Origin: Tilletia caries
Taxonomy: Eukaryota > Basidiomycota > Exobasidiomycetes > Tilletiales > Tilletiaceae
Assembly: GCA_032718865.1 (NCBI GenBank)
Contig: JALUTQ010000032.1
Span: forward strand, 496,001-560,000
Direction: 5' to 3'
Length of the DNA stretch: 64,000 nt
In this document: positions 24,001-36,033 of the stretch, piece after piece
Position numbering within the stretch: the stretch's first letter is position 1
Layout: every line of letters begins with the position of its first letter
The notes under the pieces: model-generated
The model's input: only the letters and a program-made list of their open reading frames with translations
Database searches by the model: none
What the model was told of the DNA's origin: nothing
Position numbers and translations under genes: made by a program

Positions 24001-25594
24001 TGTTGCTCGCTCGAGTGGGGAGAGGCGATGGCGGGGAGTCCTGGCCAGCTTACCTTGCGCGCAGGCCGAACAGAAGCCGATGTCACCCAGGGTCTTGGGG
24101 AGGCCAGGGATGAGGCCGGAAGCAGCTGCCGCCTTGAGGACCTTCTCGTTGACGTGTCCCAAGCAACGGTGGGCGTGAACGGCCACGGGATCGATGTCGG
24201 GCTCTCCCTTGACGAGCGCAGCGATGTCTTGAATGGTGTGCAGCCGAACGACCCAGCTGCCGCCTCGAACCTCTGCTCGCATGACCGGATGGCCTCCTTC
24301 TGCAGTCACGACCGTGGCAGACGCGTCGTCGAAGGTGATCCGGCACCCGGCTTTCGTGAGCCTCTTGCCGCCGATGAGATTGCCTATCGTGGAGGGACAG
24401 TGCGCGACGTCTTGCAGGGTGATTATGTTACCTTCCTCTGTGATAACCTTAAGGGTTCCATAGCCCTCCACGGCCATCATGCCCCCGTTGGCGCACTCGA
24501 TGCCGCTTCCAGGCGGGGCAAAACGGTATTCCGTGAGGTTCCCCTTGTTCTTGACGATGTGACGGGTGCTGGCAGTGTCGAGGATGAAAAAGCTGGTGTG
24601 TGGGTGCTCGGATCCGACGGAAAACGTGAACTCGAGGCCAAAGTCGCCGACGCTGCCGTTTCCTCCTTGTGGCTCGGGGGGCTGCTCCACTGCGACCGCT
24701 GCTCGATCGTGGGGGACGCCTGGCTGTAGTGACTGCAAGAACCGGTCGTGCTTGTCCTTGTGAACGCACTCGTTCATCTGGTGACCCTCTTGCTTGCAGA
24801 TATGGCACCTGAAGGGAAACCTGTATCCTCCTCTGCCTCCTCGGCCGCGGGAACCACCTCGGCTCTGTCCGCTGCCCCTGTTGCTGTTTCCGCCGCTGCT
24901 GGAACCTTGTGTGCCCCCTGTCGTTGAGGGTCCGACGAAGAACACCGTCTCGTTCTTGCTTGGCGCGTGTTTGGCGTCCTCTGTCTTGATGTCGTCTTCT
25001 TCCTCGAGGATGCCGACTCGGAGTTCCGCCCAGCTGGTGATGCTCTTGTGGCTCTTGACCCAGTGTCGGTAAGGCGTCGGGAGGCTGTTGAGCAGCGCAA
25101 TACAGCGCTCGTCCTCGGACGTGGGGCGGCCGATCTCGGCGAGCTGGGTGTAGAAGCCGGACAGCGCCGAGATGTGATCGCGCATGGATGCTGGGGGGGG
25201 GCTCAGCGAGGGCGGCTGCGAGCTTTCGGCGGATGCGAAGGACGGCTTGAAGGGACTGAGGAGCGTACTCCTCGCGAAGGTAGTCGAACAGCTCCTTCGG
25301 TGTCAGGCGCGGCTCGCCAGCGGTTCGCCGCTCCTTGTTCTTGCCGGCGATGTCTCCTTGGATGTCGGCGGCGCAGTTGAGGGACATGGTAGAGAAGGCG
25401 GCGTCGCACTTTTCGTCCCATTCCTCCTTCTTCTCGGTGCTCGCGTTTGCTGCTGGTGCGGTCCCGGGTTCGACCGCCTTCCAGAGCTTCTTGCCGCGCA
25501 GCACTTCTTCGATCTGGAACTCCCACTTGGGCCAGTTCTCGCCATCGAGCAAGCAGATGCGCTTCTCGTCTCGGCGTTCTTGATCGTTGTTCAT
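21082..25594 (-). pseudogene. copia gag-pol reading frame, broken in three places
   Basis: ATG at 25592-25594 begins Gag. A CCHC knuckle (CHICKQEGHQMNEC) is followed by protease (FILDTAS), integrase (HHCC site HRCLGH...CSAC, then VDTFG, RTDGALE and SNGVAERN for the DDE set), RT (VYVDDILVAAP) and RNase H (FVDSDWA, ALSTAEAEYVA, HCDNQAAIQL). The stop is at 21082, 17 nt from the LTR. Three frame changes are visible: in Gag at the G9 run 25193-25201 (plus strand), between integrase and RT near 22860-22877, and in RT near 22310 just after YLNA. The first lies in a homopolymer; natural Ty1 frameshifting is at the Gag-Pol border instead. As read, no full polyprotein can be made. Confidence 0.88.
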
Positions 25595-25629
25595 CTTGGG
25601 CTTGCTCCTAGAGTCTTGAGCTCATAACC

Positions 25630-25741
25630 TGTGAATACTGACTACTTGTATTGCAGAAGACAGGAAGGAGAAGACAGAGAGAAGGAAAAGGTACAGTGGG
25701 CAAGCTGCCTCCACCTCCACGCATGGTCACCATTTCCCACA
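25630..25741 (-). repeat. 5' LTR of the copia element
   Basis: 112 bp, TG...CA ends, followed on the outer side by the GTTTC duplication. Confidence 0.93.
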
Positions 25742-26009
25742 GTTTCGAACGGAACGCCGTCAAGCACTGCTACCATGGGGGTTGGAAGGGTCAAGGGACA
25801 AGGATGATGATGGTGGAGGCAGGCCGGAGGAGGCTGGACGCGAATGTATGTACCGGCCGAGACAGATGGAATAAATCTTGCCTCGCTTCGGGAATATCGG
25901 TCCGGTGGCACCCGACCCACCTACCTTCCCGACCACCTCATCCGCAAGATTATTCCATCAACAGCCTCCCCAATCCTCATGCCTGACCGCTGACCGCACT
26001 AATATAGTA

Positions 26010-26232
26010 TGGCGGGAAGGCGAGAAGCGGGATACTGAGAGCAGCGGTGATGGTGGTGGTGGTCCAGCAGCATCTTTCTGCCTCACATTGCGCTGCGTGT
26101 TGTTACGAAAAGGGGCAGCAGGACCGAGCGCGAGGCCTGTGCTAACTGCACCAGATCCAATTCTAGCTCTTTTGTTACAGGCATCTGCGATCAGCGATCA
26201 GCATCAGTTTCCCCAGACTTTAGTATGGGGTG
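26010..26232 (+). repeat. Dispersed repeat, copy A
   Basis: Shares a long, gapped similarity with the reverse complement of 63572-63770: both have GGCAGCAGG(A/T)CCGAGCGCGA, GAGGCCTGTGCT, CACCAGATC and CCCCAGACTTTAGTATGGGG blocks in the same order. No coding capacity or target duplication recognised. Confidence 0.75.
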
Positions 26233-26640
26233 TTCCAGCCTTCCAGGGTCGGTCTGCCCATGGTCAGTCCGTGGTCAGCTCCACAATCGGGGATTGACCG
26301 CAGAAACCGTCCCTCCACTTGGTTTCCTGACTCCCACTCATACCACCACAGGTTTACAGGAACGCCCACGCCCCACACACAGGTTTTCAGGGACGGTGAG
26401 CATCACCGCCGACACAATACGCTCGGAGGGAGTAAGCTGATCGTCCATTCCTCTTTCATCCATAGTACACAGAGCTCGACCCGTCCTTCACGAGACACGT
26501 CTTCACCAGCACTGGTCAAGGCCGCGTCTGCTGACTGCTCACTGCTGCGGCCCTCGTTGTGCGTCTTATGCTTATCAGTCAGTACGTTGCATCATGCATG
26601 CTCCCGAGTACACTCATCCCCCTCTTCGTTTTCTCTTCCA

Positions 26641-26686
26641 GGCTTCCAGCTTCCAGCTTCCAGCTTCCAGCTTCCAGCTTCCATGA
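26641..26686 (+). repeat. Tandem repeat of CTTCCAG
   Basis: About six copies of a 7-bp unit in a row, ending in CTTCCATG. Confidence 0.85.
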
Positions 26687-27460
26687 TTCATCTGCTTACT
26701 ATCTTTCTCCTTCTCTTCTCTTCCCTCCCCTGATTTCCGTTTTCAGGCGCTTCCGGCTTCACTCAGGCGCTTGAACTGCAGCTGCCCCAGGCTCCCCCTT
26801 CTTTTGGAGTTCACAACGGTGAGTAGGCAGCATCGTCCCCTTTCTTCCTCTCCTCTCTTCTTCTCCTCTCTTTCTCTCTTTCTGCTCTCCTCTCTTTCGC
26901 TTTCTCTTCGCATAGAACTGACATTGTCTGATTGCTGATACTCTTATACTCTATTTGCGCAGCTCTCAGGCTCAAGGCTCATAGGATTCGAGAGAATCGC
27001 GGAGGGTGAGAAAGCGCGTCACGACGCTGACGCTCACGAAGCAGCTTACTGACATTCTCAATTTTTGCAGGCCCTCTCTCAGTTTCTACTTTCTTCTCTC
27101 TCTCTTCTCTCTTTCGCAGATCGTTGCTCTCTGGAATGAAGGTGCGTCTGAAACTGCTTCGTTTTTTCTGCAGAGTGCAGACTATCGCTGACAACCGCTC
27201 TGTCCTTTTTGTTCAGTGTTCTTCTTTAACTTCTACTCCTCAGTGTTTCTAAGTAAAGTCCCTGGATTTTTCGCGTGTGTTCTTATTAAACCTTACCCCC
27301 TTACCCTTGTTTTTTCTTTTTTTTTGCTACGTTCTGCAATCTACATCGAAACCAGTTAAATCACTGACTGCTCTCCCAGCGCTTGCCTTCCACGGTTCCT
27401 TTCCCCCCCTCCTTCCACAGGTTCACGGCGGATGAACAACTTTTTCTTGCTAACATTTCT

Positions 27461-27545
27461 CTCTTCTGTCATCCTCTCTTCTGTCACCCTCTCTTCCGTC
27501 ACCCTGTCTTCTGTCACCCCGTCTTCTGTCACCCTCTCCTTGTCA
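27461..27545 (+). repeat. Tandem repeat of a CTGTCACCCTCTCTT-like unit
   Basis: Imperfect 15-bp units (TCTGTCATCC, TCTGTCACCC, TCCGTCACCC) repeated about five to six times. Confidence 0.8.
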
Positions 27546-28183
27546 CTCTCTCAGGCCTCTGCACGCAGCAGTTTCGTGGATTATAAATTTGCGACGGATC
27601 AATATACTTATCTTGCTTGCTAAATGCTAATCGTGCTTGCTAATCATTCTCTCCTTATTCTGTCACTCTTTTTTATGCCATCCTCTCAGCCATACTAAGG
27701 CTCTGGCTTGTGGCCAGAAGCACCCCAGACTCCAGTACTCACACGTGGCGGAAACCCCATCGATTCTTTCAAGAAGTCCTAGTTATGTACATCGCACATC
27801 ACCGCTTGAATTTGCGAGTAGCCCACATCATCCTGACTCTAATGCGCAGGAAAATCCTGAGGTTGGCCTAGAATGATCAATGATGGCCAAGATGAAAGCA
27901 CCCAATCTTGCTCTCATTTGAGGAGAAGTAACGCAGTCACGGAGACGGCCTCGCGAACGAGTCTTGCGACCATCCTGAAATGAGAAACTTCAGATTCGAT
28001 CCGCGCTGAAGCAGAAGGAAGGTGGAAGCAGAACACCACCATCTGCGCGGGCATCAGGATCGTCGACAAGACTCACTCGACTGAACGCTTCTGAACGTTT
28101 TTTGACTGCTCACTGTTTCACTCATCCATCCACTACCTTTCCACTTTGACGCCCACACTTCCTACGCTCCCAACACCCCCAAG

Positions 28184-30624
28184 ATGACCGATCCGTCCAT
28201 GCTCGCCAAGCAGTCGAGTGTCGACGACAAGATCGAGGAGGCACGCTCGCTCCTCCCGCCCGCGGCGCTGCAAAGTGCAAGTATACGTGCGCGCGCGCTC
28301 CGAAGGCCAAGATCACCAAGCTGCTCTGGCACAGGCATCTGCGCCGAACACGTCGACCAATGGGTCCCTGCCATCTGCCCCGGCACAATCCGTTTCTGCT
28401 GGGCCACAAGTGGCCTCTGCTTCTCCTGCGGCTGCGCAGTTGAGTCCTGTTACGCACGCTCCGTCGCATGGCGACCCTGCTACGTCCGCTAAGGCGAGTC
28501 CGATGTTGCCTTCTGTTCTGCTGCTACACGCCGTTCCTCTGTCTGACAAGTTTTTGGTTCTGTCTGCTACGCTGTGCCCCATGTCTGTAGGCGCCGAAAA
28601 AAAGCGTCAGGTCTGCATCCAGCACACGCTCCCTCCGCAGCTCAGCTGCCTCGACTCAGTCGGAGAAGCGCCCCATCTCACAGGTTGCCGACGCGGAGGA
28701 GGAGGATCGGCCGGTTGTTCGGCCTCGTACGGAGCAAGACGGACAAGCACAGTCCAGAACTCCTGCCGCTGTGACCGCTGCTGTCAAAACTGCGCTCACG
28801 CCCTCGCAGTCGGTGATGCCGACCCCGACGCCAGCAGTGCTCATCCCCGATGCCACGACGACGCAAGATCAGCGCTCCCTGACGACCGTTGCGGCTACCT
28901 CACGGGTCAAGACTCAAGACGCCTGAACCGGTGGGCTCTGTGGATGCGATGGTCAGAGCTTTCAAGCAACTCTCACCTTCGAAGCAAGAGCAAGTCAGGG
29001 CCGCGTTTTTCAGGAAAACCCTCAGACGCAGCATGCTTCCGCTCTCACTGCCCGTCAGTCGTCCACGGTCAACCCTTTCGCATCCGATACCTCCGCAACG
29101 ACTTTCCCCTCTGCGCCTGCTCCCTCTGCGCCTGCCATCAACACTTCACCTGTGCTTGGGAGTCTCGGTATCGGCGGACTGGGATCTGTGGCGCGTCCTC
29201 CTCCGGGCCGCTTTCTCATGCCTCCCTTCCTACTGCTCTGCCCGCGGCTGTGCCTGCCACGCTGCCTGCAACTTTGCCTGCGGCTCACGTCGCTGCTGCC
29301 CCGCCCACTCAGATTGGAGTGGTCAATGCTTTTGACACTCCTGCCTGCGACATGTTTCCAACGGATAATGCCCTTGGCCATTCTTCTGATGCCGCCAGGG
29401 CTGGGTTCGCGCCTGCTCAACATGACCAGGACATGCTCCCGGCTCCCCAGCATGTCAGTCCTGCCCTCGGTTGCACACCCAACGCAATCAGATCACGATC
29501 CTCGCCTGCTTCTTGGCTATGATCCAGACGGCACAGTGGGAGATATCATCCAGCTTCCCTGTCAAACCACTCTGAGCAAGGTGGCGGCATCCCAATACGT
29601 CGAGTTGTGGCACTTTACAGCTGAAGGCATTGCTGTAGGTTTCAGGAAGGGCACAAACTTCACTGACGGGGCACGGCGATTCATGGATCAGCTGGGGACG
29701 GAACTGGAGCTGCCAAAGGCGGCAATCCCCGATCAACGCATGTCGTTCGAAATGTACTTCCACGCCGCCCGCAAGCACTTGGAAACGATTCGGCACGTCG
29801 CCATGCAGCAAATCGACCCCGTGAAGAGGACCATTCTCAACAACGAAGCAGCGATCTGGGCCAAAGCATACAGTGGTCTCTCGTCTCGCCAGGGCAGCTG
29901 GGCCATGACGGCGAAGTACTCGGCCCTCCTTCGTCACTACTACTACACGTGCACCATTGGCATGACCCGTCCCAATCCCGCTAAGTGGCAGACCAAGCTT
30001 TGGGACCACGTCATCTCCGTCCGTCAAGGCAATCTCTGGGAAGGAACTCTTCCATACGAGTCACTCCTGGGCCTTCCAGGCTCTGCTTCGTCCACTGCTC
30101 CGGCCCACACCACCGTGGCGCCACCGGCTCGTCCACCTCGCCAGTCGTACAGAGGAGGACATCAAGGTCCCAGTCGGCCCTTTCGCTCCGGCCCCTCAGG
30201 CGTGTCTCGCGCCGCCTCAGGGGCTTGTTTTATCTGCGGTCGAACCCAACGCGATCTTGCCCATGACGTCTACACCTGCAAGCCCCAGAAGCCACAGGCT
30301 GCTGCTGCGATGGCGGCAACTTCTTTGGGGTCGCTGTGCTCGACCACGGGTATCGCCTTCACCAGCCAGGCAAGGGTCATGGGCGGGCGGGGCGGCTTCG
30401 GGGGCAGTTGGAGATTTACCGCGCCGCGCTTGATCAGCCGAAGGCGGGCCTCATCCAGCGTCCAAGGTACGTTGTTGACCGCATGCCACGCCTTCAACCC
30501 CGAGACCTTGTTGCTGATGTATTTCCCACTCTGGGAGCCAGCTTCGGACGCAATCCAGTGCTCTACCAGGCACTGCTCGGCAGGTGTGCGACGGTGCTCG
30601 GAGATTTGGTACCGGTCACAGTAG
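28184..30624 (+). pseudogene. Gag-like ORF1 of a DIRS/Ngaro-like retroelement, decayed
   Basis: Begins at an ATG (28184) with a TDPSMLAKQSSVDDKIEEA head, then Ser/Pro/Ala-rich sequence whose coding signal jumps frame at least four times between 28260 and 29480. From about 29480 to 30330 one frame is intact: LLGYDPDGTVGDIIQLP, SQYVELWHFTAEGIAVGF, a helical region, then a Cys cluster (CFICGRTQRDLAHDVYTC). The YVELWHFT block matches the YVDLWWYTT block of the minus-strand ORF1 at 44845-46230, so both belong to related elements. No RT follows; sequence after 30330 again has open pieces in two frames. A truncated, non-functional copy. Confidence 0.65.
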
Positions 30625-31640
30625 GCGTGCCAGGACGCCAGTGTAAGATTTCCTAGTTATAAGGTCGTTGCAAACACAATAGAATTGGTGTTGGACAGTC
30701 GGACGCGTAGTACCGCTCGTTGTATAGAGACAGAAGTGACGCGCTGCTGAACTTTGGCCTATGCTACTATGTTTAGATAACTAACCAGTATACCAGTGGT
30801 CCTACCGGTGTGTGGGTGAAAGTGGCTCTCTCAATCACTTGATGAAACTTTATGAGACTCAGACTTCACACAGTAGACTTCAACTCTGCAATGATCTGTG
30901 ATTGCTAAGTTAGTTGTCTGGGAGTGTGAGAGGAAAGAGCTGGGGGGACCAGAAGGGAAGAAGGGCGGCGAGGGCGCTCCTTTTATACCTTTCATGGTGC
31001 CCCTGATGCGCAGCGCATTGTGTGGTGTGCGCTGCGCTGAGGTGTGGTGATGTGGATGCGTCGGTGTGCTGGTGAGTCACAAGAGTCACAGCCACGTGAC
31101 AACTGACGCGTCAGATAGTAGTCATCCAACAGTCACCATAAATCACCCAGCAGTCAATACACAGTCATCCTTTGACACGGGCTAAATACATACACAGTCA
31201 TACAGTCATCATGGGAGCAGGGACGAGTCAAAGGGGAAGTGTGAGTGTGGCGAGGTGAGGTGAGAGGAAGCGGTGGTGAGTGGTGCGCGCGATGCGCGTG
31301 GTGAGCGTTGGTTCACCACGCGAAAATGTGTTTCGATGGTAAATTCGCGTGAACCAACACTTCACCATAATTGTAAACAACACGCACCATGTGTGGCACG
31401 TGACGCGCACCACGCGTCGCACACCACACGCGCCACGTGACACTTGTCGACGCGCGGCGCGTCTCAGGTGAGAAATAAAAACAACGCGCACCACATGTCG
31501 CGCGCACAAATACCATATATCAACGCGTAAATTATAGAAAAGAAAACAACCCGCACCACGCGTCGGTACGGGTGAGAGGATAGAAATGTTAACTTGTGAG
31601 GTGCTGGATAATGTACGCGTGGTACCTACATATGTCAGAC
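30625..31640. repeat. Non-coding region with a CGCACCACGCG-type motif array
   Basis: No gene. From about 30960 to 31600 variants of a CGCACCACGCGT / GGTGTGCG motif recur on both strands, mixed with CACGTGAC. The array begins exactly where the recombinase-like frame on the minus strand stops being recognisable, so it may be the end of yet another inserted element. No inverted termini were found. Around 31130-31215 CAGTCA(T/C) repeats occur. Confidence 0.5.
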
Positions 31641-31760
31641 ACCTTACAGCCAGCGCGGTGGAGTACTTCTCCTTCGTGAAGTCGGCGAGGCCTGCCACGG
31701 CCACAGCGCGCGTTTGCTTCTCCAGGTTGGTCGGCAGAGAGGACGAGCGGGGAGCAGAGG
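31641..31760 (-). pseudogene. Start of a tyrosine-recombinase-like ORF (DIRS-like element, distal fragment)
   Basis: On the minus strand the 40 codons left of the hAT insertion read through LPTNLEKQTRAVAVAGLADF and KEKYSTALA, resembling the core-binding N-terminus of phage-type recombinases used by DIRS/Ngaro elements. If the hAT element and one copy of its 8-bp duplication are ignored, this frame is continuous with the RT/RNase H ORF at 42858. After the Ala codon a GTAAGG donor-like site occurs and no recombinase core is found further left, so the ORF is truncated or its next exon is outside this copy. Assignment rests on a short stretch. Confidence 0.5.
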
Positions 31761-31774
31761 CAGGGCTCGGCACG

Positions 31775-32400
31775 ACTATGGGTTTTTACGACTATTACGA
31801 CTATAGTCGCCCTTACGACTATGACTATGACTATGCTTCGGAAAACCTACGACAATAGTCCCCATAGTCGCCCAAAATCCGACCAAAATCGAAATTTGCA
31901 GCTATAGTCAGACTATAGTGGAGCGTTCCGGCTATAGTTGTTGGCTACGACTATAGTCAGAGTCAGCCACTATAGCTGCGCAATAGTCGCACTATGTCTC
32001 GTTTCTTGAACAAGTGTGACAATGTGACCATAGTCAGACCATAGTCGGACTGGTGTTAACTATTGTGTGACTATAGTCTAGGATTCCGACTATTATCGCA
32101 GGTCTCATTCAACATCAGACATAGTCAGACTCTGTCGTACCTCGCCCTCAACGTGCTATAGTCTGTCATAGTGCGACTATTTTGACACAATAGTCGCACA
32201 ATAGCCTCAGCACTACAAACCACCGAGGCTACCACTATTGTCGCTGATTAGTCTCAAAGCTGATGTGTGACTATAGTGCGGTTATTGTTGCTACGCAGTC
32301 ACACTATTGTTACGCTATAATTTTCAAAAAACCCGATAGCGCGAATATAGTCACAAAATAGTCTCATAACCTTCTCCTCCCCCTACCCCCATCTTTCGCC
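31775..32400. repeat. Left subterminal ACTATAGT motif array
   Basis: Dozens of copies or near-copies of (G)ACTATAGT(C), CATAGTC and CAATAGTC, spaced irregularly at 10-40 bp up to the kinase start codon. The core is its own reverse complement. It could be transposase-binding sites, as hAT subterminal repeats are, and at the same time promoter of the kinase. Confidence 0.85.
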
Positions 32401-32435
32401 TTCACCGCCTCTCACTGCACAACTTTCAAGGCAGT

Positions 32436-35130
32436 ATGGCGCTCTCTATCCCTCCGGTGGACCGGAAGCTCCTAACATCCACAGATCCCTTTGGCATCCA
32501 CCCTCCAGAGCTCATCCAGACTGTACAGTGTCAAGGTCAGCGCCTGTCGTGGCCCTCCCCCTCCTACAACTTCGAGGGCATCTACGACACTCTTTTCGTC
32601 CTTCCCACTCCCGCTTCAGCTCCTGGTACGATTGTCATCCGCAGCCATCTACGCCGGAAGGGCAATGCCCTTGACAACAGAGGCGCCGGACCATACGGTC
32701 CGCAAGGGCTCTTGTGGATTCTGGCCGCCCTCCGACGGCGAGCCCAAATAATGCAATTATCCCCTCAACAAATGTCCAGTCTTTGCCGGACGGCCATTCC
32801 GGACCTCGCCTCCAGTCTGCTGTCCGTCGACTCCGGCCTCAGTATCGAAAATGCCCGGCGTCAGATTCAAGACGGTCGGGCGTACGGGCACCTCGTCTTT
32901 CCGGTTGACATCGGATGCCTGACCAACCTATCCCCATCCTTCCAGCAAGTTCACCACCAACAACAGGTGCAACCCCCCGCGCTCATTCCATTGTCGTTGC
33001 CGGCCACACATCAATCACAGACCCGGGGAACGAAGCGAGCGCCGACCTCTCCTGCTGAGTCGGTAAGCAAACGTCCGACTCTTCTACCAGCTTCGGGATC
33101 CAAAGGTGTACCGGCTCAGCCCGTCTCCCAACAGTCGTCGAAGACGCTCGTGGTTCCGACCCTCGCAGCCCCCGCAGCACGACAGCCGCCCAAGACCGTC
33201 CAGGCGGACCCACAGGGCGTCTCAACCCTGCATCTGTCACCGGACACTCCGGAATCCCCGAAGTCGGCCAACCTCGCTCGCTCTGACACGATCGCCCGGC
33301 TCCTACAGCGGGCGACGCCCTTTCCCTGCGCGACATCCGGTGATCGCTCGCCGGCGCCGCTGGCTGCGACGGGGGCCTCTCAGCGAGAGTCTGCACAAGC
33401 TGACATCCTGGCGGCCGAGGACGATGATGACATTTCTAAGACGGCTCTCGACAACTTCTTGGCCACCTATCGACCGAATCTTGACCCTGAAGACTCTCCG
33501 CCTCCGCCGATACGCAAGAACACTCTCAAGGGGACCTCGCCGCTGCCGGTCCGCCACCGCCAGCACAGCACCCAGGGGACTTCGACGCAGCCCATCCTCC
33601 AGCGCCAGTATTCTTCGAAGGGGACTTCGACGCAGCCCATCCTCCAGCGCCAGTATTCTTCGAAGGGGACTTCGACGCTAACCATCCTCCATTACATCTC
33701 GCAGGACACCGCAGCGCCGACCTCTGATCGCTCCCTACCATGGCGGTCGGTTCTGGCGGACGCCCTGTCTGACGCTGAGGCTGTTGCCGCGTTCCACCGG
33801 TTACGGTTCGAGACCATCGCCCGAACCCTCTCCGCCATCCAACGCCCGACCACAATCGACCCCTTCCAAGCTCCTCCGTCCGGTCTTTCCGGAATTCAGG
33901 TTCCTCATCCTTCACCTGTCGTGGAGCCTCGCTCCGTCCGTGTGCCCGTCCTGCCCGGTCAAGAGACCGTCCATCCGGGTGTCTTCGGCTGGGGGGAACC
34001 TCTGGTCCCGCAAACCCAACTCTACGGGTGGTTGCGGGGGCCGGGTCGCTACGTCCAACCTACGCCCATCGGTTCGGGTATGCAGGCCACCGTCGTCAAG
34101 GCCCACGACCAGCTCTTCAACAGCTCGGTCGCCATCAAGGTCGTCGTCACGGGTCGGGGCCGACCCTGGCCCTCTACAGTCTGGAGGGAGGTCGGCTCCC
34201 TCTCACGGATCCGACATCAGAATGTCGTGGCCCTTCGGGACGTTGTACTCTCGCACCAAGACGGGGCGCCGGCCATGCACATAGTGCTGGACTTCTGTGA
34301 GACCGATCTCCAGCAGGTCCTGGCCAGCACACCGCGGCGTGAACTGACGGCTGAGGTTATCAAGACCTGGGCCAGGGAGGCTCTGTGTGGCCTGCGAGCG
34401 GTACACAAGGTAAGTATCTCTACGTGTTGTGATCTATCTGCTTACATTGCTTAACAACAGTATCATTTACAACCATGTACAGGCAGGTATCATCCATTTC
34501 GATTTCAAGCCATCGAACATACTCCTCACCGCTTCCGGCACTGTCAAGATCGCAGATTTTGGCCTGGCCGAGGACGGGTCGCAGCGGAGCCCAGGCGTAC
34601 GACACCACGCGCTTACTGCGTTGTGGTATCGTGCGCCGGAGATCCTCATGCGATCGAATCGCCTTGGTGCCGCAGCCGACGTGTGGAGTTGGGCGGTTGT
34701 CGTCGCCGAGATGATCGGTGGAGTCGGTAAGCCGTTGTGAGTCGTTGCAGATCCTGTCTCTGCCATGAGCACGATTGTTCTCAGTCTTTGCGACCGTTCG
34801 GTAGGCGAACTGTGGCCAGGATCCGACCATCTTCCCGGGCCCCTCTTGGACGACTCGCTGCCATACAACACTCCTCGCCCAGGTCCGAAACGCTTTACGG
34901 GTGGGCAACGTTCGAACGCTATCCTCGATCTAGTTAGGCAACTGGCGGATCAAAGAGGTGAAGGTTTCAAAGACATGGTGCAGCTGTTGGAATATTCGTT
35001 CCGCCTTAACCCTGCCATTCGCCCGTCTTGTGACCATATCCTTGGCCATCGTGCCTGGGATCTTTGGCCACGAGTCCCTGACCCTCGTGTCCAGATGCCG
35101 CGCATCCAGCAAAAGCACAGCCAACGTTGA
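32436..35130 (+). CDS. CDK-like protein kinase carried by the hAT element (nonsense codon present)
   Basis: Exon 1 is 32436-34409 (658 codons); an intron of 73 nt ends at 34482. The N-terminal 500 residues are Pro/Ser/Thr-rich with two 15-residue repeats ([15 protein letters not shown]). The kinase domain has [26 protein letters not shown], then in exon 2 [29 protein letters not shown] and [16 protein letters not shown] reads HFD, so the usual Arg is missing, but the catalytic Asp, Lys and DFG are kept. After GKPL a TGA at 34738-34740 stops the frame; the same frame then continues ([11 protein letters not shown]...[12 protein letters not shown]) to 35130. The TGA may be a C-to-T nonsense change, or be removed as a 24-nt intron (GTAAGC...GCAG), which would be unusually short. 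The same codon is in the inverted copy near 41060. Confidence 0.75.
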
Positions 35131-36033
35131 AGCCACTCTCTTCTATTGCTCCATGCAGATGAATCGCAATCAAATGTGCAATTGTCAGACTATACTTCGA
35201 CTATAGTTCACTATAATCCGACTATAGTTCACTATAGTCCGGCTATAGCGCCTCAAAATCATGAATGTGAAGTCCGACTATATGATGCAACTAAGGAAAG
35301 GCGCGGAGGAACTCCGCGCCTCCGCGCCTCCGCCCGCCTACGTCCGCGAAAACTCCGCGCTCATTTTTGGGCGGATCATTCCGTCCGCCCAAGACAGTGG
35401 AGTCGGCAAGGCCGGTATCATTCCGTCCGCCGTAGCAGGGTGGTCCTCACCGAGGCCGCCTCCTCCGTCCGCGGTGGGTAGGCGGAGTTTTCCAAGGAGG
35501 GAACCTCCGTCCGCCTTCCTCCGGCGGAGTTCCGGCGGAGTTCCGCGCCTCCGCGATCCCAACTTGCTGACCCAAGTCTTGGTCTCAGACTTTGGAGTTA
35601 CATGCTCAACTCGGCGAAAAAAATCATTTGAAGAGGGGTCTCAAGTCTTGAGACTCCGGCGTGACCAGCAATTACGTGACATGAGACCCGAGACTCCGTC
35701 TTCTGAGACTCTTTCAATGAGAGAGACCCCGTGTAACCCCTGGGTTTTCAGTCTCAGAGCGGAGTAAGCGCGGAGGCGCGGAGTTCCGCCGGAACTCCGC
35801 CGAAGTTGGGGCTGTCGACACCTCCGTCCGCGCTCAAGTCCGGGAACCTCAAACCCCTCCGCCCTCCGTCCGCGTTCAAGTCGTTGGCGGTACTTCTCCG
35901 TCCGCCCCTCCGCTGTCAGCCTCCGCGGTACGGAGGACGTCCTCCGGCTGAGGAAAATCGGCGGAGTTTTGCGGTACGGAGGCGCGGAGGACGCGGAACT
36001 CCGCCGAGAGCGCGGAGGTGACGCCTTTCCTTA
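34489..36033. repeat. Left arm of a 1.5-kb inverted duplication
   Basis: Matches 39769-41303 in reverse complement with very few differences. The arm runs from codon 3 of kinase exon 2, through the kinase 3' end and an ACTATAGT cluster, to the outer end of the small hAT element. The left arm has one extra 11-bp unit (GGCGGAGTTCC) near 35525-35545. Confidence 0.88.

Larger units (their letters stand above)
20953..25741 (-). mobile_element. Ty1/copia LTR retrotransposon, complete with 5-bp target duplication
   Basis: Direct 112-bp LTRs at both ends (TGTGAATA...TTTCCCACA) look identical by eye, and GTTTC flanks the element on both sides (20948-20952 and 25742-25746). Total 4,789 bp, transcribed on the minus strand. 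Domain order protease-integrase-RT-RNase H is that of Ty1/copia. A purine-rich tract (GAGAGGGAG) abuts the 3' LTR at 21065-21073. Sequence inside the 5' LTR (GGTTATGAGC) is a possible primer site but does not match the classic initiator-Met half-site well. Matching LTRs and an intact duplication imply recent insertion. Confidence 0.95.
25742..28183. other. Repeat-bearing intergenic region without a clear gene
   Basis: Contains a dispersed repeat (26010-26232), two pyrimidine-rich tandem repeats and several good-looking splice sites around short frames (for example donors after 26817 and 27140, acceptor near 27070), which could belong to a spliced non-coding RNA or a decayed gene. No protein family is visible. 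Confidence 0.4.

Noticed and set aside
31228..31773. 181-codon minus-strand frame taken as a whole gene
   Set aside because: Only the first 40 or so codons resemble a recombinase; the rest lies in a motif array and the start lies inside the hAT terminus.
34727..34750. 24-nt intron as the firm solution for the kinase TGA
   Set aside because: Far below usual fungal intron length; kept only as an alternative to a nonsense codon.
35806..36021. Small open frames inside the TAAGG element copies
   Set aside because: GC-rich palindromic filler of a miniature element; identical frames occur only because the arm was copied.
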